DNA from: Pseudomonas sp. MM213
GTDB taxonomy: Bacteria > Pseudomonadota > Gammaproteobacteria > Pseudomonadales > Pseudomonadaceae
Assembly: GCF_020423045.1 (NCBI RefSeq)
Contig: NZ_CP081943.1
Location: 434,001 to 498,000 of the forward strand
Direction of reading: 5' to 3'
DNA: 64,000 bases
Position 1 is the stretch's first letter. Every line of letters begins with the position of its first letter. Below are positions 35,661 to 44,162 of this stretch, one piece after another. A model generated the notes under the pieces. It had not been told where the DNA came from. It saw only the letters and a list, made by a program, of their open reading frames with translations, and searched no databases. Made by a program: the position numbers and the translations under genes.

Positions 35661-37139
35661 ATGAAATCCCATGCGCTCGCAATCAACAGACAGACGTTCA
35701 AAACCACGTTCGGCGCGGCAGTAGTGCTGGTGTTCCTGACCGCCTGTACCGTCGGCCCCGACTACCAGATGCCTGCGTCGAGCCAGTCGCAGCACTACGA
35801 TCAACAGGCCGAACAGCGTCTTGGTCAGCGTGGCAACAAGCAGATTGACCTGGGCCAGAAGGTCCGCGGTGACTGGTGGACGGCGTTCCGTTCGCAGAAG
35901 CTCGACACGGTGGTGCGTCGGGCCATTGCGGGCAATCTTGAACTGGTGGCGGCGGATGCAACCATTCGCCAGGCGGCGTCCTCGGTGACTGCGGCGGAAG
36001 GTGCGTTGTACCCGCAAGTCGATTTTGGCGCCCAGGCGGGCCGTCAACGGGTTCATAACACCAAAGAACCGGCCGTCTCCAACTTCTATGCGATCGGGCC
36101 ACGGGTTGGTTTTGACCTGGACGCGTTCGGCGGCAACAAGCGCTTGGTGGAGCAACAGGAAGCGTTTGCCGATCTGCAAAAGCATCGCTATGAAGCGGCG
36201 TACCTGACCCTGACCGGGAATGTCGCCAGTCAGGCGTTGCTGGTGGCGTCGGCGAATGCGCAGATGCAAGCCGTCGAAAAACTGCTGGCCAACGACGCGA
36301 AAAACCTCGACCTCGTGCGCATGGCCCACGCCAATGGCAGCACCACGCAGATCGATGTTTCGCTGGCCGAGACCCGGCTTGCTCAGGACCGCACGTTGTT
36401 GCCGCCTCTGGCTCAGCAGCGCGACTCGGCTCGCCACGCACTCTCGATTCTGACGGGCAAAGGCCCGGGCGACTGGATCGCGCCGGACTTCGACCTGGCC
36501 GAGTTTGTATTGCCGGCCAACGTGCCTGTCAGCTTGCCTTCTGAAATGGCCCACGACCGGCCGGATGTGCGCCAGGCAGAAGCAGAACTGCACATGGCCA
36601 GCGCTGCCGTCGGCGTCGCGACCGCGAACCTCTATCCCCATGTCACGTTGTCCGCGTCGCTGGCACAGGCCGCTTCGGGCAATGGCGGCGCCGCACTCTG
36701 GGGCTTTGCGGCAGGGCTGGCGGGGCCGATCTTTGATGGCGGAACGCTCAAGGCTGAACGTCAGGCTGCCATCGACGGCTACAACGCGACACTCGCCGGT
36801 TACCAGCAAACCGTGATCAGTTCGTTCGGCCAGGTCGCCGACACGCTGCAAGCCATCAACCATGACGCCGAGGAAAACCTCGCCCAGGAAGACGCATTGC
36901 GCGCGGCCGAAACCAGTTTGCGCTTGAACCAGCAAGCCTACGCGCAAGGCGAGAACAGCATTCTCCAGGTGCTGGAAGCGGAGCGCGCTTATCAGCAGGC
37001 GTTGCTGGGTCGAATCCAGATCAAGACGGCGCAATACCTCGACACGGTGCGCCTGTACGTGGCGCTCGGCGGTAATTCCGTTGGCGCATTCGAGCAACGG
37101 GTGGCCACACGTGAAGCACAGAACCCTGCGTATCAATAG
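35661..37139 (+). CDS. NodT/OprM-type outer-membrane efflux lipoprotein
   Basis: The 492-residue TolC-like channel has an N-terminal signal with lipobox (VVLVFLTACTVGPDYQ, acylated Cys near residue 31) and two OEP repeats. Typical motifs are GDWWTAFRSQKLDTVVRRAI, LYPQVDFGAQ and ANLYPHVTLSASL. The ATG at 35661 follows GTGGAGTG. It completes the tripartite exporter begun at 33012; the next gene starts 31 bases downstream. Confidence 0.93.
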   Translation: MKSHALAINRQTFKTTFGAAVVLVFLTACTVGPDYQMPASSQSQHYDQQAEQRLGQRGNKQIDLGQKVRGDWWTAFRSQKLDTVVRRAIAGNLELVAADATIRQAASSVTAAEGALYPQVDFGAQAGRQRVHNTKEPAVSNFYAIGPRVGFDLDAFGGNKRLVEQQEAFADLQKHRYEAAYLTLTGNVASQALLVASANAQMQAVEKLLANDAKNLDLVRMAHANGSTTQIDVSLAETRLAQDRTLLPPLAQQRDSARHALSILTGKGPGDWIAPDFDLAEFVLPANVPVSLPSEMAHDRPDVRQAEAELHMASAAVGVATANLYPHVTLSASLAQAASGNGGAALWGFAAGLAGPIFDGGTLKAERQAAIDGYNATLAGYQQTVISSFGQVADTLQAINHDAEENLAQEDALRAAETSLRLNQQAYAQGENSILQVLEAERAYQQALLGRIQIKTAQYLDTVRLYVALGGNSVGAFEQRVATREAQNPAYQ

Positions 37140-37170
37140 CGGCTGCGGCCCCGACAATTGGAGTAAAGAC

Positions 37171-38121
37171 ATGTCTTACGAAGCCTTTCACGATGCACTT
37201 CGCGATCACCGTTTTACGCTCAACCATGGCGCGGGTGAAATGCCGGCGGTTGGGTTCGGCACGCTGTTTCGAGATCTTGCGGTCACCACACAAGCGGTCA
37301 AGGAGGCCCTGCACGCGGGTTTTCGTCATTTCGATTGTGCAGAACGTTATCGAAATGAAGAACAGGTCGGCATTGCCCTTCAAGAGGTGATGGCGAGCGG
37401 ATCAATCCGCCGCGAAGACCTGTTCATCACCACCAAGCTGTGGAACACCAACCATCGCCCCGAGCGGGTTCAACCGGCGTTCGAGGCCAGTTGCCGACGG
37501 CTGCAAGTGGACTATATCGACTGCTACCTGATCCATACGCCGTTTGCCTTTCAACCCGGTGAAAACCAGGACCCGAGGGACGAGCAAGGCAACGTCATCT
37601 ACGATTCAGGGGTCACGTTGATCGAGACATGGAGGGCACTTGAGCGTCTGGTGGATGAAGGTCGGTGCAAGTCCATCGGCTTGTCGGATATCACGTTGCC
37701 GGCGTTGCAGACGATTGTCGCCGAGGCGCGGATCAAGCCTGCCGTCGTGCAAGTCGAGTCCCATCCTTATTTGCCGGAATGGGAACTGCTTGAGTTTTGT
37801 CAGCAACATGGAATTATCGTCCTGGCGTTTGCACCACTCGGCCATGGCATGGAGCCCAATGTGCTGGAAGATTCGGTGATTACCGGGATCGCCCGGCGCG
37901 TGCAGAAGACCCCGGCGCAAGTGGCGCTGGCCTGGTCGGTGCAGCGGGGCGTGGCGTTTCTGACCACGTCGGCGACACCGAGCCACATCCGGGAAAACTT
38001 CGATCTGTCCACGCTGCCACACCGGGCGATGCTTGAAATCAAGGAAGAGATCACCACTCGGGTACGGTTCAACTCGGTGGTGGAAACCGGTGTTCCCGGG
38101 TTTATTGCGCGCAAGAAGTAA
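37171..38121 (+). CDS. Aldo/keto reductase
   Basis: The 316-residue NADPH-dependent carbonyl reductase has the catalytic tetrad in place: Asp and Tyr in HFDCAERYRNEEQVG, Lys in LFITTKLWN and His in CYLIHTPFAF. Its position 31 bases after the outer-membrane factor places it in the efflux operon, which suggests the toxic compound has a carbonyl group; this is inference. A good terminator follows. Confidence 0.9.
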   Translation: MSYEAFHDALRDHRFTLNHGAGEMPAVGFGTLFRDLAVTTQAVKEALHAGFRHFDCAERYRNEEQVGIALQEVMASGSIRREDLFITTKLWNTNHRPERVQPAFEASCRRLQVDYIDCYLIHTPFAFQPGENQDPRDEQGNVIYDSGVTLIETWRALERLVDEGRCKSIGLSDITLPALQTIVAEARIKPAVVQVESHPYLPEWELLEFCQQHGIIVLAFAPLGHGMEPNVLEDSVITGIARRVQKTPAQVALAWSVQRGVAFLTTSATPSHIRENFDLSTLPHRAMLEIKEEITTRVRFNSVVETGVPGFIARKK

Positions 38122-38134
38122 TCCGATTCGAGAG

Positions 38135-38164
38135 GGGCGGCTTTCTGTAAGGCCGCCCTTTTTT
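38135..38164 (+). terminator. Rho-independent terminator of the efflux/AKR operon
   Basis: Stem GGGCGGC / GCCGCCC (38135-38141 with 38152-38158) is followed by six T residues. Confidence 0.92.
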
Positions 38165-38187
38165 ATCCAGACCCTTGAGGCCTAGCG

Positions 38188-39126
38188 ATGGACATTTTCC
38201 AGACCATGCGTTTTTTCGTGGCTGTCGCCCAAACCGGCAGTTTTACAGCGGCGGCGCAGATGCTGGACACCACCACGACGAATGTTTCCAAAGCGGTGAC
38301 CAGTCTGGAGGCCCGGCTGCAAACACGCCTGATCAACCGGACCACTCGCCGCCTGGCATTGACCGAAGCCGGTGTGCGCTACTTGCAGCGCTGCGAGAAA
38401 ATTCTTGAAGAGGTGCGTGAAGCCGATGAGGAAGCAGGAACCGCTCACATCACGCCGGTGGGCCGGCTGAAGATTCACGCGATGTCCGCGATCGGCAACC
38501 ATTACGTGATCGATGCGATTGCCAAGTACCGAGAGACTCACCCCTCGGTGATGTTTGATTTGACCCTGACCAATCGGCTGCCCGATTTGCTGGAGGAGGG
38601 GTATGACATGTCGATCGTGTTAGCGCGAGACCTGCCCGATTCCGGGTTTGTCGCTCAAAGGCTGGGCATCACTTACAGCATCCTCTGCGCTTCGCCGGCG
38701 TACTTGAAGAAACGCGGGCACCCTGATTCTCCAGGGGCGCTTGGCGCACATGATTGTCTGCGGATTGTGAATACGGTCATGCCGGTTGAAAACTGGGCAT
38801 TCGAGGGGCCGGACGGCGTGGAGACGGTGAACGTTCCGATCTCTCCCTTTCACGTCAACACCGCCGATGCGATGACGGTCGCGATCAAGAATGGAATGGG
38901 CATCGGTATTCAACCCATTGCGTCTGCCGTGGACGGACTGAGAGCCGGCACGTTAGTGCGCGTATTGCCGGATTATCATTTCGAGGAATTCAACTTGTTT
39001 GCCATCTACCCGTCACGAAAGTTCGTGGATGCGAAGATCAAGACATGGGTGGAGTTTCTGAAAGACTACATTCCGGGTCTGTTGGCCTCCGATGAGGACA
39101 TTGTCGGTTCGCCAGCAAAACCCTGA
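38188..39126 (+). CDS. LysR-family transcriptional regulator
   Basis: The 312-residue regulator has a helix-turn-helix (MRFFVAVAQTGSFTAAAQML, KAVTSLEARLQTRLINRTTRR) and an effector domain of the CrgA-like subgroup (VRVLPDYHFEEFNLFAIYPSRKFVDAKIKTW). It follows the aldo/keto reductase but is separated from it by a terminator. No divergent partner gene is present, so its target is unclear. Confidence 0.88.
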   Translation: MDIFQTMRFFVAVAQTGSFTAAAQMLDTTTTNVSKAVTSLEARLQTRLINRTTRRLALTEAGVRYLQRCEKILEEVREADEEAGTAHITPVGRLKIHAMSAIGNHYVIDAIAKYRETHPSVMFDLTLTNRLPDLLEEGYDMSIVLARDLPDSGFVAQRLGITYSILCASPAYLKKRGHPDSPGALGAHDCLRIVNTVMPVENWAFEGPDGVETVNVPISPFHVNTADAMTVAIKNGMGIGIQPIASAVDGLRAGTLVRVLPDYHFEEFNLFAIYPSRKFVDAKIKTWVEFLKDYIPGLLASDEDIVGSPAKP

Positions 39127-39174
39127 CAGGCGCGGCAGGCATGGAGTGTCGACCCTCCATCGTCCGCACGCGAC

Positions 39175-39447
39175 TCAACCGTTCGAGCAGCCTGTGCCCA
39201 TGACTTGATATTGCAGGATATGCCGTTGACCGTGAGAGTCTTCATACGTCATTTGGGCCGGCACCGGCGCGCATTCGTTTGCAATGTCCGACACCGTAAT
39301 GATCTTCTGAATATCGAGCTTCATTCCGTAGGTGTAACTTTCAACCGGTACCTGGCCGGCTTCTGCATTGGCATGGCTTTCGTCTGCAAAGGCCTGTGCG
39401 GTTAAACTTCCAAGAGCAAGGAACAGCGCAGCTTTTAAAACGTTCAT
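39175..39447 (-). CDS. DUF2790 small exported protein
   Basis: This 90-residue protein has a signal peptide (MNVLKAALFLALGSLTAQAFA) and a mature part with SYTYGMKLDIQKIITVSD and CAPVPAQMTYEDSHGQRHILQYQVMGTGC. The two cysteines could form a disulfide. The family is common and often multi-copy in Pseudomonas, with no known function. The ATG at 39447 is taken because it begins the signal peptide. Confidence 0.88.
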   Translation of the reverse strand: MNVLKAALFLALGSLTAQAFADESHANAEAGQVPVESYTYGMKLDIQKIITVSDIANECAPVPAQMTYEDSHGQRHILQYQVMGTGCSNG

Positions 39448-39694
39448 GGTATTCACCTTGGCATCGACTATTTCGGGGTTGTTGCCTGGCGAGCAAGTTG
39501 CTGACAACTTCAATGGCTCGCTGGGTTGAGTCGATGCTAGGTGTTTATGGCTTGGCCATATATTGGTCGACCGGACAAACACTGTTGTCGGATTTCACAT
39601 GAATCCTGAATCGGCAGGCTCAGGCCGGCTGTTTTCGTTCTTGAGTTTTCAGCGGCTTTCAGACTCAAATGGTCCTTTTCGCGACGGTGACGAT

Positions 39695-40855
39695 ATGGAA
39701 CATCGGTGTGAAGTAGCAGTGCTCGGACTCGGCGCGATGGGCGCCGCGACGGTGTATCAACTGGCGAAATCCGGGGTCAGGGTCATCGGCGTCGACCGCC
39801 ACCATCCTCCCCACACTCAGGGCTCCAGCCATGGGGACACGCGCATCACTCGGCTTTCGGTCGGCGAAGGTGCCGCGTACGTACCCATTGTCCGCAACTC
39901 GCATCGGATCTGGCGAGAGCTCGAAGCGCTGTCCGGCGAGTCGCTGTTCGAGCAGTGCGGCGTGCTGGTGTTGAGCTCCAGCCCCGGCTATGACGCCTAC
40001 GATGCCAACGACTTCACGAACCGCACCCTTCAACTGGCGAACACCTACGGCATCGAGCATGACGTGTTGTCCGCCGAACAGATTCGCCAGCGATTCCCGC
40101 AGTTTTCCCAGGTGCTGGACACTGCCGTCGGCTACTTCGAACCGAGTGGCGGTTACGTCCGGCCGGAACGCTGCATCGCGGTGCAATTGCAGCTCGCCGA
40201 GGAACACGGCGCCACGTTGTTCAAGGGCGAAACCGTCACGCACATCCGCTCGGACGAGCAGGGCGTCACCCTCACCACCGACCAGCGCACGATCCGCGCC
40301 GACAAAGTCGTGGTCAGTGCCGGCATGTGGTCCCGGGATTTGTTGGGGCAGCCGTTTGACCGCTTGTTGCGGGTGTGTCGGCAGAAACTGTTCTGGTTTG
40401 AACAGGAAGAGCACGCGCGGTTTGCCGAGGTGTCACCGACGTTCATCTTCAGCCACGGTCCGGCGCAGTCCTTCTACGGCTTCCCGCCGTTACCGGGCGA
40501 GGGCAGCGTGAAAGTCGCGACGGAGCAATACACTGAAGACTCTTCGCCAGACACGCTGGACCGCACCGTCAGCGCCGCTGAAGAAAACGACATGTTCGAA
40601 CGTCAGGTGCGCGGCCGGATCGCAGGCGTGACTTCGCGTGTGGTCAAGTCGGCGGTGTGCGCGTACACCGTCACGCCGGATTCGCACTTCATCATCGACG
40701 AGCATCCGTCACTGAAAAACACCCTGGTGGTTTCAGCCTGTTCGGGACATGGTTTCAAGCATTCCGCAGCGTTGGGCGAGGCGGTGGCGCAGTGGTGCGT
40801 GCGTGGCAGCAGTGACCTGGACCTGTCGGCGTTTTCGTTGAAGCGGTTTGCCTGA
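39695..40855 (+). CDS. solA: N-methyltryptophan/sarcosine oxidase-like flavoprotein
   Basis: This 386-residue FAD-dependent amine oxidase of the MSOX/MTOX family oxidatively demethylates N-methyl amino acids to the amino acid, formaldehyde and H2O2. It has the FAD motif VLGLGAMGAATVYQLAKSG and the GSSHGDTRITR segment. The covalent flavin-attachment cysteine lies in SAVCAYTVTPDSHFIID. The start MEHRCEVAVLG fits family length; the frame extends 44 codons further upstream without homology. The exact substrate is uncertain. Confidence 0.83.
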   Translation: MEHRCEVAVLGLGAMGAATVYQLAKSGVRVIGVDRHHPPHTQGSSHGDTRITRLSVGEGAAYVPIVRNSHRIWRELEALSGESLFEQCGVLVLSSSPGYDAYDANDFTNRTLQLANTYGIEHDVLSAEQIRQRFPQFSQVLDTAVGYFEPSGGYVRPERCIAVQLQLAEEHGATLFKGETVTHIRSDEQGVTLTTDQRTIRADKVVVSAGMWSRDLLGQPFDRLLRVCRQKLFWFEQEEHARFAEVSPTFIFSHGPAQSFYGFPPLPGEGSVKVATEQYTEDSSPDTLDRTVSAAEENDMFERQVRGRIAGVTSRVVKSAVCAYTVTPDSHFIIDEHPSLKNTLVVSACSGHGFKHSAALGEAVAQWCVRGSSDLDLSAFSLKRFA

Positions 40856-40878
40856 CTTGCCGATCCCGGCCACCCCGC

Positions 40879-41378
40879 GATCCGTAGGAGCCAGGCTTGC
40901 CGGCGAAGGCGTCCGTGAAATCGCCATCGCCAGCAAGCCGGCTCCTACAGGTTTTGTGTGAGCCCCTAATCCCGGGCATCCCCGCGATCCGTAGGAGCCG
41001 GCTTGCTGGCGATGGCGTCCGTAAAATCGCCATCGCCGGCAAGCCGGGCTCCTACAGGTTTGGTGTGAATCCCCAATCCCGGCACCCCCCAATCCGTAGG
41101 AGCCGGCTTGCTGGCGATGGCGTCCATGAAATCGCCATCGCCGGCAAGCCTGGCTCCTACAGGTTTGGTGTGAATCCCCAATCCCGGGCATCCCCGCGAT
41201 CCGTAGGAGCCGGCTTGGTGTGAATCCCCAATCCCGGACATCCCGGCGATCCGTAGGAGCCAGGCTTGCCGGCGAAGGCGTCCGTGAAATCGCCATCGCC
41301 AGCAAGCCGGGCTCCTACAGGTTTGGGGTGAATCCATCATCCCGGACACCCCACGATCGCAGGCGCCAGGCTTGCCGA
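40879..41378. repeat. Tandem array of REPIN-containing units of about 107 bp
   Basis: Units start GATCCGTAGGAGCC (or AATCC) at 40879, 40986, 41091, 41198 and 41248. Four are full (105-107 bp) and each contains one REPIN plus a spacer resembling TGAATCCCCAATCCCGG. The unit at 41198 is only 50 bp; it joins the left arm directly to the spacer. A degraded sixth start is at 41355. It fills the gap between the oxidase and lipoprotein genes. Confidence 0.92.
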
Positions 41379-41471
41379 GGTGGGCGAATTGATACTAATT
41401 GGCCATCATTTCCGGTAGAGTATGCGCCGCCCGAGAGACGGATCCCGGGCGTTTACCCAAGGAGTCATTCA

Positions 41472-41807
41472 GTGAATCACCTCAGCAAAGTTGTTGCCGT
41501 TACCCTGTTCGGCCTGGTTCTGGCGGGTTGCACCGGCGCCCCGATGAAGACTCAGCAATACGATGCAAGCCAATACACGGTGGTTGGCCACAGTGAAGCG
41601 AGCGCCACGGGCCTGATGCTGTTCGGCGTCATCCCGATTCGCCAGAACAGCCGTTTTGTTCGCGCGCAAGACGCGGCGATCAAGGCCAAGGGCGGCGATG
41701 CACTGATCAACACCCAAGTGCAGGAAAACTGGTTCTGGGCCTGGGTCCTGAGCGGTTACACCACCAAGGTTTCCGGTGATGTGATCAAGCTGAAAAACGT
41801 TCAGTAA
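41472..41807 (+). CDS. Small lipoprotein of unknown function
   Basis: This 111-residue protein starts with GTG at 41472 after AAGGAGT and has a lipoprotein signal (VVAVTLFGLVLAGCTGAP; acylated Cys about residue 20). The mature part (GLMLFGVIPIRQNSRFVRAQDAAIKAKGGDALINTQVQENWFW) resembles small Pseudomonas lipoproteins of the TRL-like type, but I cannot assign it. It is a single gene after the REP array. Confidence 0.8.
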   Translation: MNHLSKVVAVTLFGLVLAGCTGAPMKTQQYDASQYTVVGHSEASATGLMLFGVIPIRQNSRFVRAQDAAIKAKGGDALINTQVQENWFWAWVLSGYTTKVSGDVIKLKNVQ

Positions 41808-41858
41808 GCGATCGCCAGCGCAGCCTGCCGCAATGGCAGGCCGTGCTTGTCGTCCCGG

Positions 41859-42278
41859 TCAGATCAGGTTGATCACGACATCGATGTTGCCACGGGTCGC
41901 CTTCGAATACGGGCAGGTCTGGTGCGCGGCATCCACCACCGACCGTGCAACTGCCGGGTCCAGGCCGGGAAGGCTGACGTTGAGGCGCGCCTGCAGGAAA
42001 AAGGCGTTTTCGGTTTTGCCCAGGTCTATTTCGGTATCGACAGACACGTCAGTCGGCAAGGTCACTTGCAACGCGATGGCCGCCTTGCCCATGGCGCCGA
42101 TGAAGCAGGCCGACCAACCAGCGCCCAGCAGTTGTTCAGGGTTGGTGCCGCTGCCGGAAGAACCTATGGCGCTAAGCTTGACGTCCAGACGGCCATCGTC
42201 GCTTCGTGATTCGCCATTGCGGCCTCCGGTTGTGTGGGTCTTGCCGGTGTAAAGCACGGTGTCGATTTGATTGATCAT
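41859..42278 (-). CDS. ohr: Organic hydroperoxide resistance protein
   Basis: Ohr is a thiol peroxidase of the OsmC fold that reduces organic and fatty-acid hydroperoxides with lipoyl proteins. The 139-residue protein has both catalytic cysteines: C58 in WSACFIGAMG and C122 in HQTCPYSKATRGN. The Arg and Glu environment (NGESRSDDGRLDVKL, NPEQLLGAGW) is typical. No ohrR gene lies next to it. Confidence 0.94.
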   Translation of the reverse strand: MINQIDTVLYTGKTHTTGGRNGESRSDDGRLDVKLSAIGSSGSGTNPEQLLGAGWSACFIGAMGKAAIALQVTLPTDVSVDTEIDLGKTENAFFLQARLNVSLPGLDPAVARSVVDAAHQTCPYSKATRGNIDVVINLI

Positions 42279-42460
42279 GGCGGTTCCTGCTGAGGTTGGT
42301 GGGCGCTTCTAAATCGCTGTTCATCGGAAAACATCTGAATTTCCGATGTGGCCCACTTTTCCACTTCCATGTAATGCGGATGTGTCCTGAACCGGCGCTT
42401 GTGTATCGCCGTGTAAGATCACCCCGCAAAAATACACACTGATACAAATCGACAGTGATT

Positions 42461-42486
42461 GTAGGAGCGAGCTTGCTCGCTCCTAC
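42461..42486. repeat. Single REP hairpin
   Basis: GTAGGAGCGAGC-TT-GCTCGCTCCTAC is a perfect 12-bp stem, 12 bases from the stop codon of the permease gene. It could serve as its 3' hairpin. Confidence 0.85.
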
Positions 42487-42497
42487 GGGTAAAGCCT

Positions 42498-44054
42498 TCA
42501 CGCCTGCTTGTTCAGCGCCGCCTCCGCCGCCGCAATTTCCGCCTGGCGCTTGATGATCAGGTCACCCATCGGCGGCCCCTGAAAGCGCCGCGCTTCAAAA
42601 CCGAACCAGACGATGGCCGTCAGCACCAGGAAGCCGATGGTGATGTACAGCGCCCAATCGTTCGGTGGCTGGATGCCGATGACGAAGATCACCACCATCG
42701 AGAGCACCGAGAGCACGGCGAACAAGGAGTAAAAAGCGTGCCCCATGTTCCACGGCCCCATGGTTGGCCACTTCGAGGTTCCGTAGGCGAACAGGCCCAG
42801 CACGATGGGAATGATGAAAGAGAAAAACAGGAAGATCACCGTGCAGGAGACCACGATGGTGTAGACCGGCGTTGCCCCGATCGAGATCACCGACGAGCCC
42901 CAGTCGAACAAGACCGCCAGGGTCGCGCCGGTCCAGATGGCTGCCACCGGGCTGCGATATTTCGGCGAGACCGAGGCCAGTGCTTTCGAGCAGGGCAGGC
43001 CACCGTCGCGGGAGAACGCGAAGATCATGCGTGACACCGAAGTCACGGTCGCCAGCCCGCAGAGAAACTGCGAGATGAAAATCGCCACGTACAGCGCGAA
43101 TTTCACGTTAGGGCTCACCTGGGCGTTCATGCCCCAGAAGAACACGTTCCAGCCCTGTTTCGCCGCTTCGTCCATGTTCGGCAGCATCAGCACGAACGAA
43201 CAAAGCATCACCCAACCGAACAGCAACGACCAGACCACCGACATGACCATGCCGCGCGGCACCGACATCGCGGCATTGCGGGTCTCTTCGGAGGTATGCG
43301 CCGACGCGTCATAACCGGTGATGGTGTAGATCGGCAACAGCAGGCCGAGCATGAACACCCAGCTGTTCGACACCTGTGGCCAGACACTGCCGCCGGCTTC
43401 ACCGGAATAGTTGCCGAAAGTCCACAACCGGGCGAACTCATAGCTGGGTGCGGAAATCAGGCAGACGATGGTCAGCGCGAGCGCCGTGGCGAAAATCAGG
43501 TAGCCCGAGAAGTCGGTGAGTTTCGCGGTCAGGCCGATGCCCAGATGGTTACACAAGGCCTGGATGCCGGTCAGGATCGCCAGGAAAATCACCCTCACCG
43601 TGGTGGTGTCTTCCATTCCCAGCGCCGGTCCGAAGGCACCGAAAAAGAAGTAATAGGTGCCGACGTTGATCGCGCCAAGCACCGTGACCAGTCCCAGCAG
43701 ATTGAACCAGGCCGTCAGCCAGCCGGTGAAGCGGTTTCCGAGAATCGAGCCCCAGTGATAGAGACCGCCAGCGGTGGGGTAGGCCGAAGAAATCTGCGCC
43801 ATGGCCAGCGCGAACACCCCGGAGATCAGGCAACCGATGGGCCAGCCGATGCCAATCGCCGCACCCCCTGCGCCCGAGGTGCCCTGGGCCAGAGAGTTAA
43901 TGCCGCCTGAAAGGATGCAGATGATCGAAAAGGAAATCGCGAAGTTGGAGAAAACGCCCATTCGTCGCGAGAGTTGCTGGGCGTAGCCCATGCTGTGCAG
44001 CACCTTGACGTCCTCGTCGTGCGCGTCGGTGCCGGGCTGGCTTGCTGGGTTCAT
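42498..44054 (-). CDS. APC-family amino acid/amine permease
   Basis: The 518-residue inner-membrane protein has about 12 membrane helices. It begins with the APC signature region GVFSNFAISFSIICILSGGINSL, then SSAYPTAGGLYHW (helix 3 motif) and SAHTSEETRNAAMSVPRGM. It is closest in type to GABA/choline permeases (Uga4-like AAT). It is the last gene of the run that starts with the glutamine synthetase-like gene, so it may import an amine or amino alcohol. Confidence 0.87.
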   Translation of the reverse strand: MNPASQPGTDAHDEDVKVLHSMGYAQQLSRRMGVFSNFAISFSIICILSGGINSLAQGTSGAGGAAIGIGWPIGCLISGVFALAMAQISSAYPTAGGLYHWGSILGNRFTGWLTAWFNLLGLVTVLGAINVGTYYFFFGAFGPALGMEDTTTVRVIFLAILTGIQALCNHLGIGLTAKLTDFSGYLIFATALALTIVCLISAPSYEFARLWTFGNYSGEAGGSVWPQVSNSWVFMLGLLLPIYTITGYDASAHTSEETRNAAMSVPRGMVMSVVWSLLFGWVMLCSFVLMLPNMDEAAKQGWNVFFWGMNAQVSPNVKFALYVAIFISQFLCGLATVTSVSRMIFAFSRDGGLPCSKALASVSPKYRSPVAAIWTGATLAVLFDWGSSVISIGATPVYTIVVSCTVIFLFFSFIIPIVLGLFAYGTSKWPTMGPWNMGHAFYSLFAVLSVLSMVVIFVIGIQPPNDWALYITIGFLVLTAIVWFGFEARRFQGPPMGDLIIKRQAEIAAAEAALNKQA

Positions 44055-44162
44055 GCTGTGTACCCCATCAGGTTTTGATTCAATCCATTGGCGTGTGCGC
44101 AATGGGCTGGCCTTCAACACCTTGTCGTACTGCTCCTTTTTCCAACCGATACTGCTCTGGAT

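Noticed and set aside
35565..37172. A 535-codon open frame on the minus strand
   Set aside because: It is antisense to the outer-membrane efflux lipoprotein gene and has no recognisable motif.
40879..41378. Tandem repeats that could look like a CRISPR array
   Set aside because: Unit length about 107 bp, palindromic REP content, conserved spacers and no cas genes all exclude CRISPR.
41820..41860. Hairpin CCTGCC-GCAAT-GGCAGG after the lipoprotein gene as a terminator
   Set aside because: Only a 6-bp stem and no T run on either strand; not enough to call a terminator.
42443..42467. TACAAATC...GATTGTA as an OhrR operator upstream of ohr
   Set aside because: The arms match only with a one-base shift, and the right arm is mostly the start of a REP element.
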